A stretch of 64,000 bases of DNA from Ciona savignyi (lineage: Eukaryota; Chordata; Ascidiacea; Phlebobranchia; Cionidae). Positions 1 to 11,749 of the stretch are shown in pieces (within the stretch, counting starts at the first letter, position 1; each line of letters begins with the position of its first letter). Where the stretch lies: NCBI GenBank assembly GCA_000149265.1, contig CH001403.1, positions 986,920-1,050,919 of the forward strand, in the 5' to 3' direction. The notes under the pieces are model-generated. The model had not been told where the DNA came from. It was given only the letters and a program-made list of their open reading frames with translations, and did no database searches. The position numbers and the translations under genes are program-made.

Positions 1-7
1 TTGTGGA

Positions 8-301
8 TAGGGATAGGATATTTATGTTTATTCCCGTGAGTGGAAAAACCAAGGGAATTAACACATGGGCAATCGTCAGATCACCTTGCGCCCATCGTCG
101 GGTTACCGGAGCTTTTGCAGTATGTATGTTGTATATTATACACACGTTTCTTCAAATTAGCAGAACCCATTAATCCGCTGGGTTCAGGCAATGTCCGCAT
201 AGTGCCTTGCCCAAAGGACAACCGACTAGATAGCGACCAGTTTTCCACCTACAACCTTTCGGTTGAAAGGTGTCAGCAATAAACCACCAGACTAACCGGT
301 C
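8..301 (-). repeat. tRNA-derived SINE, full length
   Basis: First of a family found at least six times here. Read on the minus strand it has a tRNA-like head, a central body containing the conserved words for an interrupted tRNA-unrelated region (lost-cargo text such as TTCAGGCAATGTCCG on the plus strand), and a tail of GGATA/TATCC pentamers next to position 8. It aligns along its whole length with the copies at 32611, 35716 and 39300. Family assignment rests on the A-box and B-box-like words in the better copies. Confidence 0.75.
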
Positions 302-2517
302 GGAGGTTCTTTAAAGACTTAAAATACACGTACTGACCATGTATATGACGATGTAAGTATAGTGGCAGTGATATACCACATGACTATCAAGAAGTATCAC
401 TACGTGAAACCTTTGGTAGATAACTTACACCATCCTAAATAAAGACTAGGATATATTGTAATGTGATGATACTTGCCCTTGTATACCTAATTTACCGAAA
501 ATATTAAGCCTATACCTAATTTACAGAAAACAAATATTTTATAACAATTCACAAAATCGCAGAAATATAGAATAATTAACATAATTCATTTGTAATTTAC
601 AGAAAGACACAAAATAACTGGACCATTTTATCAAACAAACCTCAAAGTATCAGGGCCATTCGATTGCCCCTTGTGGTAGATAGAGGGGCGACATGACATG
701 CGTCCGCATTTCTGTCAAGCGCTTGACAAAAAATGGAAAAAAAATGGATCAAAAATAATGTGTCCCATTTTCCAAAGGAGATCCGTCCATACAGAGAACA
801 GAGCGGAAATCCATAAAAACTGTACTGGGGTATAAGTTATTAACAATGGAATTGTCTATATTACGTTTTTTTTGTACAGAAATGACTTAATTTACAGATT
901 GATTCAACTGATTTTATTCGCGTCAACTTATTCACAATGTAAAAAGGAGCGAAATAATATTATAAGCCACTACAGAGTAGTTTTAAACGCACGGCCTCCT
1001 GCTGCACAGGGTGATATATATGAAAAGATATGGCAGAGTTGTTCCAGCAACCGCCGACTTGATGATGGTGGTTGTCGACGGTGCTGGCTTGGGGTGAGGT
1101 GTTCCTTGGCTGCAGAGCGGCGTCGGTTTCTTCTTTATTTTGCCGCTCTGCAGCACTCGGTATCGAGGCGGGACTTGCGTCCCACCAACGATATATATAG
1201 ATTTATCTGAAATGTATAATTATATGAAGAATGGTCGTTCTGGGAGTCCTCGGCGGCCCAGGCCTAAACAAATCGAGCATTAGGTGCTTTCACTTGTGAC
1301 CGTTTCGACCTGGGAGACGCCAAGGGCTCCAATGCCGGGGAAGATCGTGGTCAGTGGGGCGATGCGACGCTTCGCGAGCACAAAAAAGGGGCCCAAGACC
1401 GAGGGACCTATTAGGATGGGGGTGAGGGGTGAAAAAAAAATTGAAAAAATAAAAATTTTGACTAAAAATTAACTTTTGTGACGTATTCATCGAGCGAGGA
1501 AGTGTCCTAATTTAAAGAAATATGATCTTTTGTGCCTTTTCTGCCGGCATTTTTAACCTCCGGAAATGCCCTAATTCTTTTTCTGTTACCGTTCTCAATG
1601 ACAGAATTGTCATTTTGTTGATCTCCGGGAAAACGTTGACAAAAACAAAAATCGGCTAATTTCGGTAAATTTGGTCCTTTCCTTATTTAATATTTCAAAC
1701 AAGAACAGGTTTATATGGATATCGCTATTTCTTTTTTTTTCTGTTTTCTGTAGTTTTGTTTTGTGTTTCCGTGCTATCCTTTGGTAAGCACTTGAAATCT
1801 GAGCACAATATTTACCAGACTACGAGTTGGCGGCTGTAAGATACTCTAAGACGTGCTAGCTAATTTCGTGTGTGTTCTGTTTTTGTGATACTTGCCTCAT
1901 CTACTCTACATGACATGTGGGGATGTGCCCTGTGTGTAAATGTTATTGTATATATTTGTTATTGTATTATATTTTGTATTTGTGTTGTTGGCCTTTCAGT
2001 ACCGCATATTAATAAATGATATTTTCTTGGTGACCAACTCATCACCGATAAAAAATTAAAAATGTGGAATTTAAAGGCTAAAGTAATAAATAAATATTGC
2101 CCATTTTATTACATTTAAATGATATCAGTTTTGGCAAATAAGAAAAACCTCATTTCTTTCTTCTTCTACCGAATATTACATGACGACAAGTAATGAACAT
2201 TTACGAGGCGGTCGATGTTCCATCGAGTGTTTAAAAATTATTACTTGTTTCCTTACCGTGCGTGAGCTGTAGATATGATTTGAGGTCAGCGCTGTAAAAG
2301 TTTACTGCGTGTTCGTTTTACAGTTACACAGAGCGGTCGGAGATTTATATTTTGTTTGTATTGCTGGAGATGCTGTTTGATTCGGATATATGCTGTATGG
2401 GACAGGAGGTACGCTTATAAACAAGCTATTTACTCGTGTAACGGAATCAAAAAACACATTTACATGTGTAAGTCGTAGATATACGATTAGCTAGGCAGAG
2501 GAAGTTCAACTTGATGT
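302..2517. other. non-coding stretch with hairpins
   Basis: No gene is supported. Two adjacent inverted repeats lie at 1044-1086 and 1109-1154; the second has perfect 13-bp arms around a 20-bp loop. A locally GC-richer block at 1244-1430 has short open frames on both strands but no recognisable product. The open frame at 872-1210 is interrupted by the hairpin arms and does not look like protein. Confidence 0.5.
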
Positions 2518-2525
2518 TATATAAA
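2518..2525 (+). promoter_or_regulatory. possible TATA box
   Basis: TATATAAA lies about 60 nt before the first in-frame ATG (2586) and 176 nt before the preferred ATG (2694) of the membrane-protein gene. In DNA this AT-rich the motif is weak evidence by itself. Confidence 0.3.
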
Positions 2526-2693
2526 AATAGATGAATACGGGTGCATAGATACCCTTGGTGATCGCGACTTTGCAAAGTTAAGCTTATGTCCATAATGTAT
2601 TATGCATACAAAAATAATCGAAAAAAGTTAATTATGTCAATAATAACTTTATTTAAATTTACATTACGACCAGGTGTATACTACAGAAGCAGA

Positions 2694-5600
2694 ATGATAC
2701 TATTTGATATAAACCCTACGATATACACAGTTGTGCTTTATGTATATGTTGGATTATCCGCATATTTCTTATTTTGTTTGCTGCTCGGCGTACTCCAGTC
2801 TATATGCCGCTCAGAAGTCAATTCAAGTCGACACGTTGGATCAACTCGAAGGAGAAAATCATCTAGTCGTAATAAATTAAATTATACATCGTCATCTGCA
2901 GCCATGGCCATATTATCAATACTTGCTGCCGTACTGGTGACTTTACATGCCGGTCTAGATCTGTGGACTTTTTCAGGGTTTCCAAAATCCAATCAGCATT
3001 TATGCATACGGCAAGCAATAAGCGGTGTTTTATATTTTGCATCTGCCTTATGCGTTTACGTTTTTCTGTGGATCCGACAGCGAGTTTTTTACGCGCATCC
3101 TGTGCTAAGACATTTGTCAACTGGGAACCTGGTCAGATTCAGCTGGTCAGTTTTAGTCTGTATTGTGATATGTATGGGCGGATTTATAGCTGTGTACCTG
3201 CTACCACAGTTCTTGCCAGATTGGAGTGTCGTTAGGGAAGAAACGCACGCAAATAAGAACTCGACGACTGATTTCATCAAGGTAGGCGACATATGTCTTT
3301 ATTTGTATAGAATTATATACGCTTACATTTATCAAACAAGAAAAAAATCGTTACATCAACACAGAATTTCCATAAATCATGTTTATATTTCTGTAAAAAA
3401 GTGACCTTGAAATAACAAAGCACTTCAGGTTGTTGATATTCGGACGGTCAGGGTAAGATGGACATTCTCATACACATTGGCAAACGGTAGTCACGAAACC
3501 TTTCACATATATGTTGCTGTGCTACTATTAAATGCACAGAGCAACACCACATCACCAATATTTTATTACCTGACACAATAACAACATGCCGTTAAACTGC
3601 TATGTGTCGTTTTATTGCTTTTTGCATTGATATAAAAGTATATTGGGGTGGGAAAGCATAGTCCGAGTTGATGTACGATGAACGGCATAGAAATAATGAA
3701 AATATTAATACTTTTTATTTCTTTATTGCGCTAAAACATTATCCTGATAAACAAATAACTTTAAGCTTTAAAAATATTTTAGTTTGGATCAGTCTTGTAG
3801 ACATCTAAATATTGTAGGGAAATAATAATAAATCAACGAATAATTCATGCACAGGCTGCCCTGTCTGTGTATTGTTATTGTTTTTGCTTATCGAATGGCA
3901 TTAGGCATGGACAACTTGCTCCAAGATCTTCGTTTTAATATGTCCGCGGCGTAAGGCAAACAAAAAATCACAAACACAGCGACAGTGGAACGATGGACTG
4001 ATTCGTTTCGCGATTTAGAGGCTAATTAATCGAAATAAAGATGTTTAAAATTTGTTTAAATAAAAACGACTAGGTTTTTATGGCCTGAGAGGTAACGACG
4101 CTTTTGAAACTAATACAATTTAGATAAACTGTTTAACCATGGATGTTTTGTAAAGCAATTTTATTTTGGTCCAAATCTTTCCGAGATTTATTGCACATAA
4201 TAACGTTTTATAAACATAACTTAGTTGCAATCGAAACGCATTATTAATTTTAATTTTAATAACTGTGTTTTGTCTTTATCGTTAGGGAAACAAGAGCACC
4301 GATAAGAAAGTTGTTCATCTTCGCCACCTGTCCACCTTATCCCTATCTACCAGGGGGTCTTAATTATGTCATGCCATAAAATAAATACGCGTTATTTTAA
4401 TTATGTCATGTCAAATCTCAAACAATTTTTTATTGTTATCGTTTAATAGTATTTTATCAAGTTTCAGTGACATTTACCGAGTCCACATTCGTGGTTTACC
4501 TAGACATACAACACAGGGGGTCTCAGCACTTTCGAACCAAACATATCTAAAGCAAACTCTGTGTTATCAACTAAACGTATTTAACCGTATACACAACCAG
4601 CTGCTTAATTGTTTGTTTTTTTCGATAACGCTCTCTGTGCTGACATATAGCATGGGGACCGTCAGTCTGAAGATGAACTATATAGGAATAACTAGTTTTG
4701 TGTGTTCCACACAATCCATTATAGCTTACCCGACACAATGGAATCTGATTTTCAACTTGATTAAAATATTTTTTTCTTTTACATTGAACGTTAAAATGAC
4801 CAATTCCTTATTTGATATGGGTTTAGGATGTTGATTTTTTATTGGAATACGACTAATTATTATACGACTTATTATTTTAAAAACTTGGTGAAATAAATCT
4901 TGTTTTCTTCGGATCGAAGGGAACCTATAATTACTATAGGCCCTGTAGTAGATGAGACTATTATTCGACGATAACGGTGGATGAGTCCTTATATCCAGAT
5001 TTCCCACTATAACTATTAGGTACAAATGACAAATTCATCGGTATGCATCCACACTTTAATTGCATAAATCAACGATAATAATTAATAAAATTATTCAGGT
5101 TAATGAATCTCCTAATCTGAAGTATTGGAATTTGCCTTGCTTTTTTAAACGAAAACAAGTATTCATTTGGGTGCACTTCGGAATCACTTTATTGTTCCTT
5201 TATTTTCAAGTAAGTTAAAGGTATATTTTTACAACAAACATGAGTTTGGTGTAAGTGGCATTTTAACTCGGTCGCATCTTACACATTAAGGCCGTTATAC
5301 TGTATTGCACACATAACATTAGGAACTCTTGTTTTATAAGGTTAATGGCTTTTATGCATATGATACGATTTATGGGTTTATGGGTGTAGTGCGTTTTAGT
5401 AGAAAAGGTGGCATATTCGTAACTGGTCGCTAACATGTCGGTTGTGTGCCTTGTGTCAGGCATTTAGAGGACATTCCCTGAACCTAGTGGATTATTGGAA
5501 TCTTTTAAATTGAAAAAAAGTCCTAATTATGATCTCTACAATAGCTATGGAAACCTGGCAGTGGCGCCAGTAAATCTTTTACGTTAATATGGCCATTCAC

Positions 5601-6470
5601 GAGGATAAACATAAAGCCCCTTTCCTATGCTAATAAAAAAAGAAACAAACCCCGTATTAAAATAGCCCTAGCAAAGTAACTGTTAGCACGAGGTGCATCA
5701 CACTGTCTTTACAGGTTTCTCTACAAATCCTGTTTGCTTATCCCGCTCTAAATCACCACAACATATGCTCCAAACCATCTCAAGTCCAGCAGACACGTAA
5801 ACTTCGTCGGAAACCTACGTCAGTTCCTCTTGCGCTTGCAAATAATGCCAACTCTGCGCAGTCCAAGCCACGGGACAGTACGTCAAATGAAATATCTCAA
5901 TTAGTAAAAACCTTAAGCTCGTCCAGTGATGACGCCAATAAAGTTTCTTCGTCGCATGGAAATTTTATAAAACCAGATGTTGAGGCTCAAAGGCAAACCA
6001 AAATGGCGAATACAAGAAACAATAAAAGTAGTTCGTCTTTGGGTGAAACGCAAAGCGAAGAAAGCCATTCCAAAAGAAACGACAAAGCTAGATGTGCGTC
6101 GAAAATTAATCCCAAAAAACTGAAAAAGCGAAAAAGCATGCGCAGTCGAGCGCGCATACGTGTGTACATCTTACGATGTTTTATCGTCGCTTTATTTTGC
6201 TGCTTATCTGATCTTGTGGCGTTTGGATTCAGTATTTACGCCCAAATAGCCTCCAAATATGTTGGTACTAACACAACATCGGGCGCTTCGACAACTGAAC
6301 ATCCCGGTAAAGACAATTTTCATGTATCTGTTACAATATCCTTGTTAACAGGTCTGGCATATAACGGAAATATGTTAATTAATTTAATATGTTTAGTACT
6401 GTGTTACGAAAATTGGAAATCCATAATTTTTCCGTGCATACCAACTTGGCATTGTCTTAAGTTTTATTGA
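2694..6470 (+). CDS. uncharacterised multi-pass membrane protein, two exons
   Basis: Exons 2694..3281 and 5715..6470 join in phase 0 through a GTAGGC donor and a TTTACAG acceptor. The first exon holds four hydrophobic segments (from about residues 8, 68, 103 and 143); after an N-glycosylation-type NST loop, the second exon gives a long basic, Ser-rich cytoplasmic-looking stretch and two more hydrophobic segments, the last ending near a WKSIIFPC motif. This resembles a seven-pass receptor layout with the fifth pass missing, so either an unseen phase 0-0 exon lies in the 2.4-kb intron or the protein has six passes. I do not recognise the family. The start at 2694 sits 7 nt after a CTACAG that could be a trans-splice acceptor; an in-frame ATG at 2586 is the alternative. 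A polyadenylation signal follows the stop at once. Confidence 0.6.
5395..5625 (+). repeat. degenerate tRNA-SINE in an intron
   Basis: The words AACTGGTCGCTAACATGTCG, ACATTCCCTGAACC and CATTCACGAGGATAAACAT occur in the order of the SINE family, in plus orientation, with many substitutions and indels. It is an old copy lying in the intron of the membrane-protein gene, ending about 90 nt before its second exon. Confidence 0.6.
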
Positions 6471-6486
6471 ACCGCTTTTTATTGTA

Positions 6487-6492
6487 AATAAA
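6487..6492 (+). terminator. polyadenylation signal
   Basis: AATAAA begins 17 nt after the stop codon of the membrane-protein gene, supporting 6470 as its true 3' end. Confidence 0.55.
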
Positions 6493-6570
6493 AGATGGCA
6501 AAAACCAACCATCAGTTGGCGCAAGTGAGTTGAGATACAATCACAATTAAATCACCAGGAGCGATGATGC

Positions 6571-6665
6571 ATGGTCGTGTGGCCGAATGGTTTACGCCAC
6601 AGATAAGTATACCGAATTGTATACGAAATCGGCATTGGTTCCGACCCTTTTCAAATTTTTTCCTA
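6571..6665 (+). repeat. tRNA-like sequence, possibly a second SINE type
   Basis: GTGGCCGAATGG resembles a tRNA A box and GGTTCCGACCC, about 60 nt later, a B box. Between them is a GTATAC...GTATAC inverted word. It does not fold into a convincing complete tRNA, so a tRNA-derived repeat is likelier than a tRNA gene. Confidence 0.3.
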
Positions 6666-9600
6666 GACAAAAATCAAAACCGATGGGCAAATAATTAGCA
6701 CGGCCGATTTACATACCGAATTATATGCAACATGGTTTTGCGGTTGGGCCATCGTTGGTTTGAAATTTGGTCCAGGTCCAGTTTGCAGTCTCACGGTTAT
6801 AACGCCACCGATTTAAATGCGTCACCGTAAAAACAGATCTATCGACCTGGTATGGAATACGAAGCATAAGGCCCCGTTCATCTTGGTTGTAAACTTAATG
6901 CGCCAAAGCGAAACGACATAAATCGAGTATATAATTTGATCTCCAAATAAAAAAAGTAAAAAAATAGTGAACTGTATGCGTTCTGAGCCAAAACAAACTT
7001 TGAATGGAAAAAGAAAGAACACGTAAATTAATATGATGGGTCCTACACAATTCTCTTCAATACAATGGAAACTGGAATGTGATCTTTGAATTGCGTAATA
7101 ACTAAAGCTTGGATTGTATTCTGAAACTAATTAACATGTTAGTTGGAGCTTTCGAAACTTCCGTTTCAACAGGACATTTGTAAGCTCTATTTGAACCTTT
7201 TGGCTACTTAAGCACAACCGTAAGATAAACTCAAATTTTTGTATTCATCCGAATGAAATAAGAGATTCAGAAAAATATTCTACTTGCAAAAATAACCAAC
7301 ATTCTTGTTCTTGTCTATCTTGTCGCGTTTAACAAGTAATCTTTTGAATTAAATAGACTCATTTTTAATATTATATATAAATGGATAGAAACCAATCACC
7401 CAAATTAAACTAATTTCACCTTAAGTGTTTGTATTTACAACTATAAACCAACTTAAACTGGTTTATTAAATGAAATGTTTGGTCAGGTGTGACGTCATAG
7501 AATAAATGTTTTAAATTACGTTGTTTACTGATTCCCAAAGTAATTCAACCGGTGGTACGCACTACGCAAGTCTTTCAGCTGGTCCGCGACTAACTCCAGC
7601 AACTTTGTGAAAACTTTTAACTTTTAAAACTTTTAAATTGGGTATCCATATATCAATAGCTTGATACGCCCATTTATATGTAACTTGGGTACGCGAACAC
7701 TGTACAAAAGGTTAAAATGGTACAAGGGAAAACAAGTTTGGAAATCACTGGCGTAGTTTTTACCAATGTCAGTAAAATGAATATATTAAAGTCGATATAG
7801 GTTTCCTTGCTATATGTCGCGTTTTCAACTTATTGGTACATTGTCCGAACCAGTGAATACTGTGGGTTGGGCTCAAATGAGCCATGTCCGATGCCGAGAG
7901 CATGTAATACTCCAATAACTGTGTACCTGACCTGAATTTCATAACATTATAGGAAACAACTAATTTAATTTCATAGGATTAATACGTTTTCACAAATGTT
8001 TAACAAATACAAAAAAATAGTAAAAATGAGTCCATAACCGTTGTATTTCGTTGTTTGTTGTAACAATCGACGAATTTCAGATGTTTAATTAGACCGATAC
8101 AAAAAAAGTCGAAAACTAGTGAGGTGAAACAAGTAAGCAGAAATACAACCTTCCTTAATAAACGTAGTTTAAAACTGGCGTGATTAAAACTGGAAAGAAC
8201 CTGATTACTCAGATGAGGTACTTCACGCCAAACAGTTGTTTTGTTGCCTAGACAGTGGTTCGCGGTTCCGGGATTTTCCCGGAAAACGGCACTTATTCTC
8301 ATAAACTTGTGTCGGCATAAGGGTGTGGTAAATCGATGTACTTTAACGCATATTTCATATCGTGTTCTTCTAAAAATGGAGTGTTGCAATTATTTCCTCA
8401 TTATTGTGTTGCAATTTTTTTCTTTATATAGATTTAGTATGGGTCGATTATATTGAAAATCATCATTACGTACATACATATGTAACATGTGGATTTATCG
8501 AGCCCAAATTTGACATTTTCCAACTTTCGTTAGCATTATACTTTGATTTTAACTGAAAAAAACTTTACTATTCGCCATAAACGTCAAAGATGTCATATAT
8601 TTAAACTTTTCGATATATATTTAATATTTGTGGTAGCAGTTTTGTGATGAAGTATGTGTTATAAATCTAATTTTACCAGATAAGTAGACTGCTTCCGAAA
8701 GTCGCTGCTGGGTCTGATAGCTGTTTTGATGTAAACGTTTGTTTACCGGCATGTCTACATCGCTACTTGGATGTTTTCTTTACCAAGATGTTTTTTAAAT
8801 GGCTGTGGCAAATCATCTTGTGAGAATTTTTTTACAATCTTTATGTGAATTGCACCGGTTCTACAAGAGAACAGCTTAACCAACCGTCACCATACGTCAT
8901 GAAACGAATAAACGCCTTTTTGCAAAATACATTGTCGTTTATTGTGTTGAAAATCAGCCCATTTTGGACTGATTACGTAGTCCTTGTGTCTGGCGCAGTG
9001 ACCAAAAACCCGTGTCGTAAGATGAAAGACCTTATACCTGTTCGTGTTTCCTTCCCACCTGTAACAAACCGTGGGCGAGTCATGTATAAAAAACACTAAA
9101 TACATCCTTGTTTGAAAATAGGTATAAGGAACCGACATGTTATCAGCAGTATCAGCAGTTACGGTCGGATAACGCGTCCCCTTATTTACTCAGATTGCCT
9201 ACTATGTGTACAAGGGTTGCATATATATTGGGCTCGGAAAAAAAACAAGTGAATATAGAAACTGTCTGAAAGTAACTTCGATAATCTACGGAATTTCAAA
9301 TGTGAGTCATACACTGTCGCCTCGGGATAAAACATCCCCACGAATGATTCACCATCAATTCAAATATGCGAGTCTATTGAAAGAGTTACTCATAGAGAAT
9401 AAAAGGCATAACCATATTTTTTATTATTCCGTATATAAATAACGGTATTGGGTTGACCTACTAAACCATGGTAACGCATCAAGGTGTGTTTGTAAAGCTT
9501 TTTGTATTTTAAAACATTAATCAATCATTGAAAAGTTGGGTTACCAACGTATCCATGTAAAATTTCTGAGTAGAGTAAATGATACCTAAACAATATACGT

Positions 9601-11749
9601 TTTACTTGAATTCCTGTAGGTTAAGAGTTAAGATTTTACGGTAACTGAGTTTGCAGAATTGCCGCAGTCCGGATAGCTATTGTATGCTCAAACAAAGGTA
9701 AAACGGTCGGGGGTTTACGTCGGAGGACCACATTGATCTGAATATCAGACGACATGACTTTCGGTTTGACATTTTGCCAAAACTCCCTTCAACCTCAAAA
9801 TTTAAATAATAATCAAGAAGCTCCCAACACAAAAGAATGTTGAAACAAAACTGACAAACGACAGTATAGTATATTCAGAAATTTAAGAAATTTGTCACTT
9901 TTAATAAAAAAAAAGATTTGGTTTTGTACAGTACATGTTATGTTATGTATACAAATACCAACAACTAACAACTAAGCGCATATCTTATAAAATAGGTCAC
10001 TTAAAACCTATGAAATAAGGAAATTGAATGATCTGTTGAGGTTATGGTATAAAATTCCAGTTGGATTTCCCCGTCTCTCCTTTTGTTTCGTTTTATTTGC
10101 CTTTTTCTTAAAATCTCTCCTATTCACACAAGGAGAGTGAGCTGAATAAATAAAAGAAACAAAAGCCAACTCCGAACGGGAAAGTCCCTATCTACAGTCA
10201 GTAGAAAAAACATGGCGCCAGGCAATATAACAGGAAACAGAAGAATAACAATGGGATTTTCCAAGTCGTACAAGTACTGTACCTTACGCTGCAACTTAAT
10301 TGAATGCTGTATATAGGACCGCAAGACAAGTTTACCTTGAGCAGGCTGATCTGTTTTTAAACGCAACATGCAAATAATTTACAAGCCGTGTATGTAAAGA
10401 AAATAACTCTCAAACTAAGTTCAGTTGTTTAAGTTAATCTTTTGATGACCAGCTAGTTTGAATGGCGAGTTAACAAAAGGGCAAGTAACGTGCTTAGCAA
10501 AGTTTATTTGTGTACTAAAATGATATGAACTTGACATACAGTGAGAAGTGTAAAAATGAACTAATATACGATTGCAATGCTAATTTACTAACGTTTAGTG
10601 TGGCAGTTAACTTACACTTCCATTCCATATCAGCTTATATTATAACATTAGTTGACGGTGGCAATTATTGAAATTTTCTTACGGAGTTTCCCGCGGCGTA
10701 GAAGAGATGAGGCGAGGTTCAGTTGTCGCTTATTAGAAAGGGGCTTTTCGACCAGACGGTTAATTTCGGTAAACCTATTATAATAGAAAATGCTAAGTTA
10801 TTGTGTAGACAGATGTTCTTTGTTATTATTTTATAATTACTTATAAGGCAGCAAATTGCTTTATAATGTATTGTTTTTAATAAATAGTTCAGTTTCCTAA
10901 AGTTAGCAACAGCCATGAAGTTTTGGCAGTTCGTTTTTTGGCATATTATCCACAGAGTTGTAATGATAGATTGTGACGTTTAATTCGAACATTCATTAAA
11001 ACTTCGTGGTATCAGTTACAACACGAACGGGAATTTTTGACAATTTTCATTTATAGGTCAGTCTTTTCATTTAAAGTGGCATATTGCCGAAACAAAATTA
11101 CCCATTTATAAATTCGTGACAATTTTAATAGCGGAAATAATAACACATTCTGCAATTTAAAATAACCTAGCAAAAGGCACAATTTAAATTTAAAAATTTT
11201 GGAACCCTCTTAACAATTTTCAGTTTACATCAAAAATTTTAATTTGTGTGAAATTCTGAACGGTTTTCCTACATTAACATGTGTTTATCAGGTTTGCCTA
11301 AATATACGCTACAACAACGTGTTTGAATAGTCGCAATAGCAATTTTGGTTATGTTCGTCGTTTTGTATTATGGATTTGGCATAAAATAAATCTTTAGTTA
11401 CTGTTTGTCAGTGTCAGATTTAAGTAATTAACAAGACGAGTCACATTCAAACAATGAACGTAATTCAAGACTCTCGGGGTCAGATGTACCCCATTGAGTA
11501 AACTAATTGTATTCATTTTATTACAAAACACGGGCATTTCCCGACTACGCTAAATATTCAAATTTGCATAGAGTTAGACTATACAGCCAATTGACTCAAG
11601 TAAACGCGACTGTATTTATATAATAACATAAAAGTTTATCGAGTAACCTATTAAAAACGCGCGCTCATTGGTTATGTTTCAGGTATTCCTTGTGTGTTTT
11701 ATAAATATCAGTCTAACCATTGAATGAAATTGGTTGGACCATTCAAACG
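6666..11749. other. long intergenic stretch without a supported gene
   Basis: I see only short AT-rich open frames (for example near 8000-8390, 8845-9140 and 10124-10369) with no family resemblance, no codon signal and no coherent splice sites. A perfect kappaB consensus (GGGATTTTCCC) lies at 8270-8280. If the TNIP1-like gene has non-coding 5' exons they would be here, but I cannot place them. Confidence 0.5.

Noticed and set aside
872..1210. 112-codon ORF
   Set aside because: It spans both hairpins, has no family resemblance and no start or splice context.
1290..1490. Overlapping ORFs on both strands in the GC-richer block
   Set aside because: No motif is recognisable; probably an old repeat.
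4403..4834. 143-codon ORF with hydrophobic stretches, considered as the missing transmembrane exon
   Set aside because: No acceptor/donor pair gives phase 0-0 with a clean single hydrophobic segment; the composition looks like AT-rich chance.
6571..6665. A functional tRNA gene
   Set aside because: The A- and B-box-like words are present but acceptor and anticodon stems do not pair convincingly.
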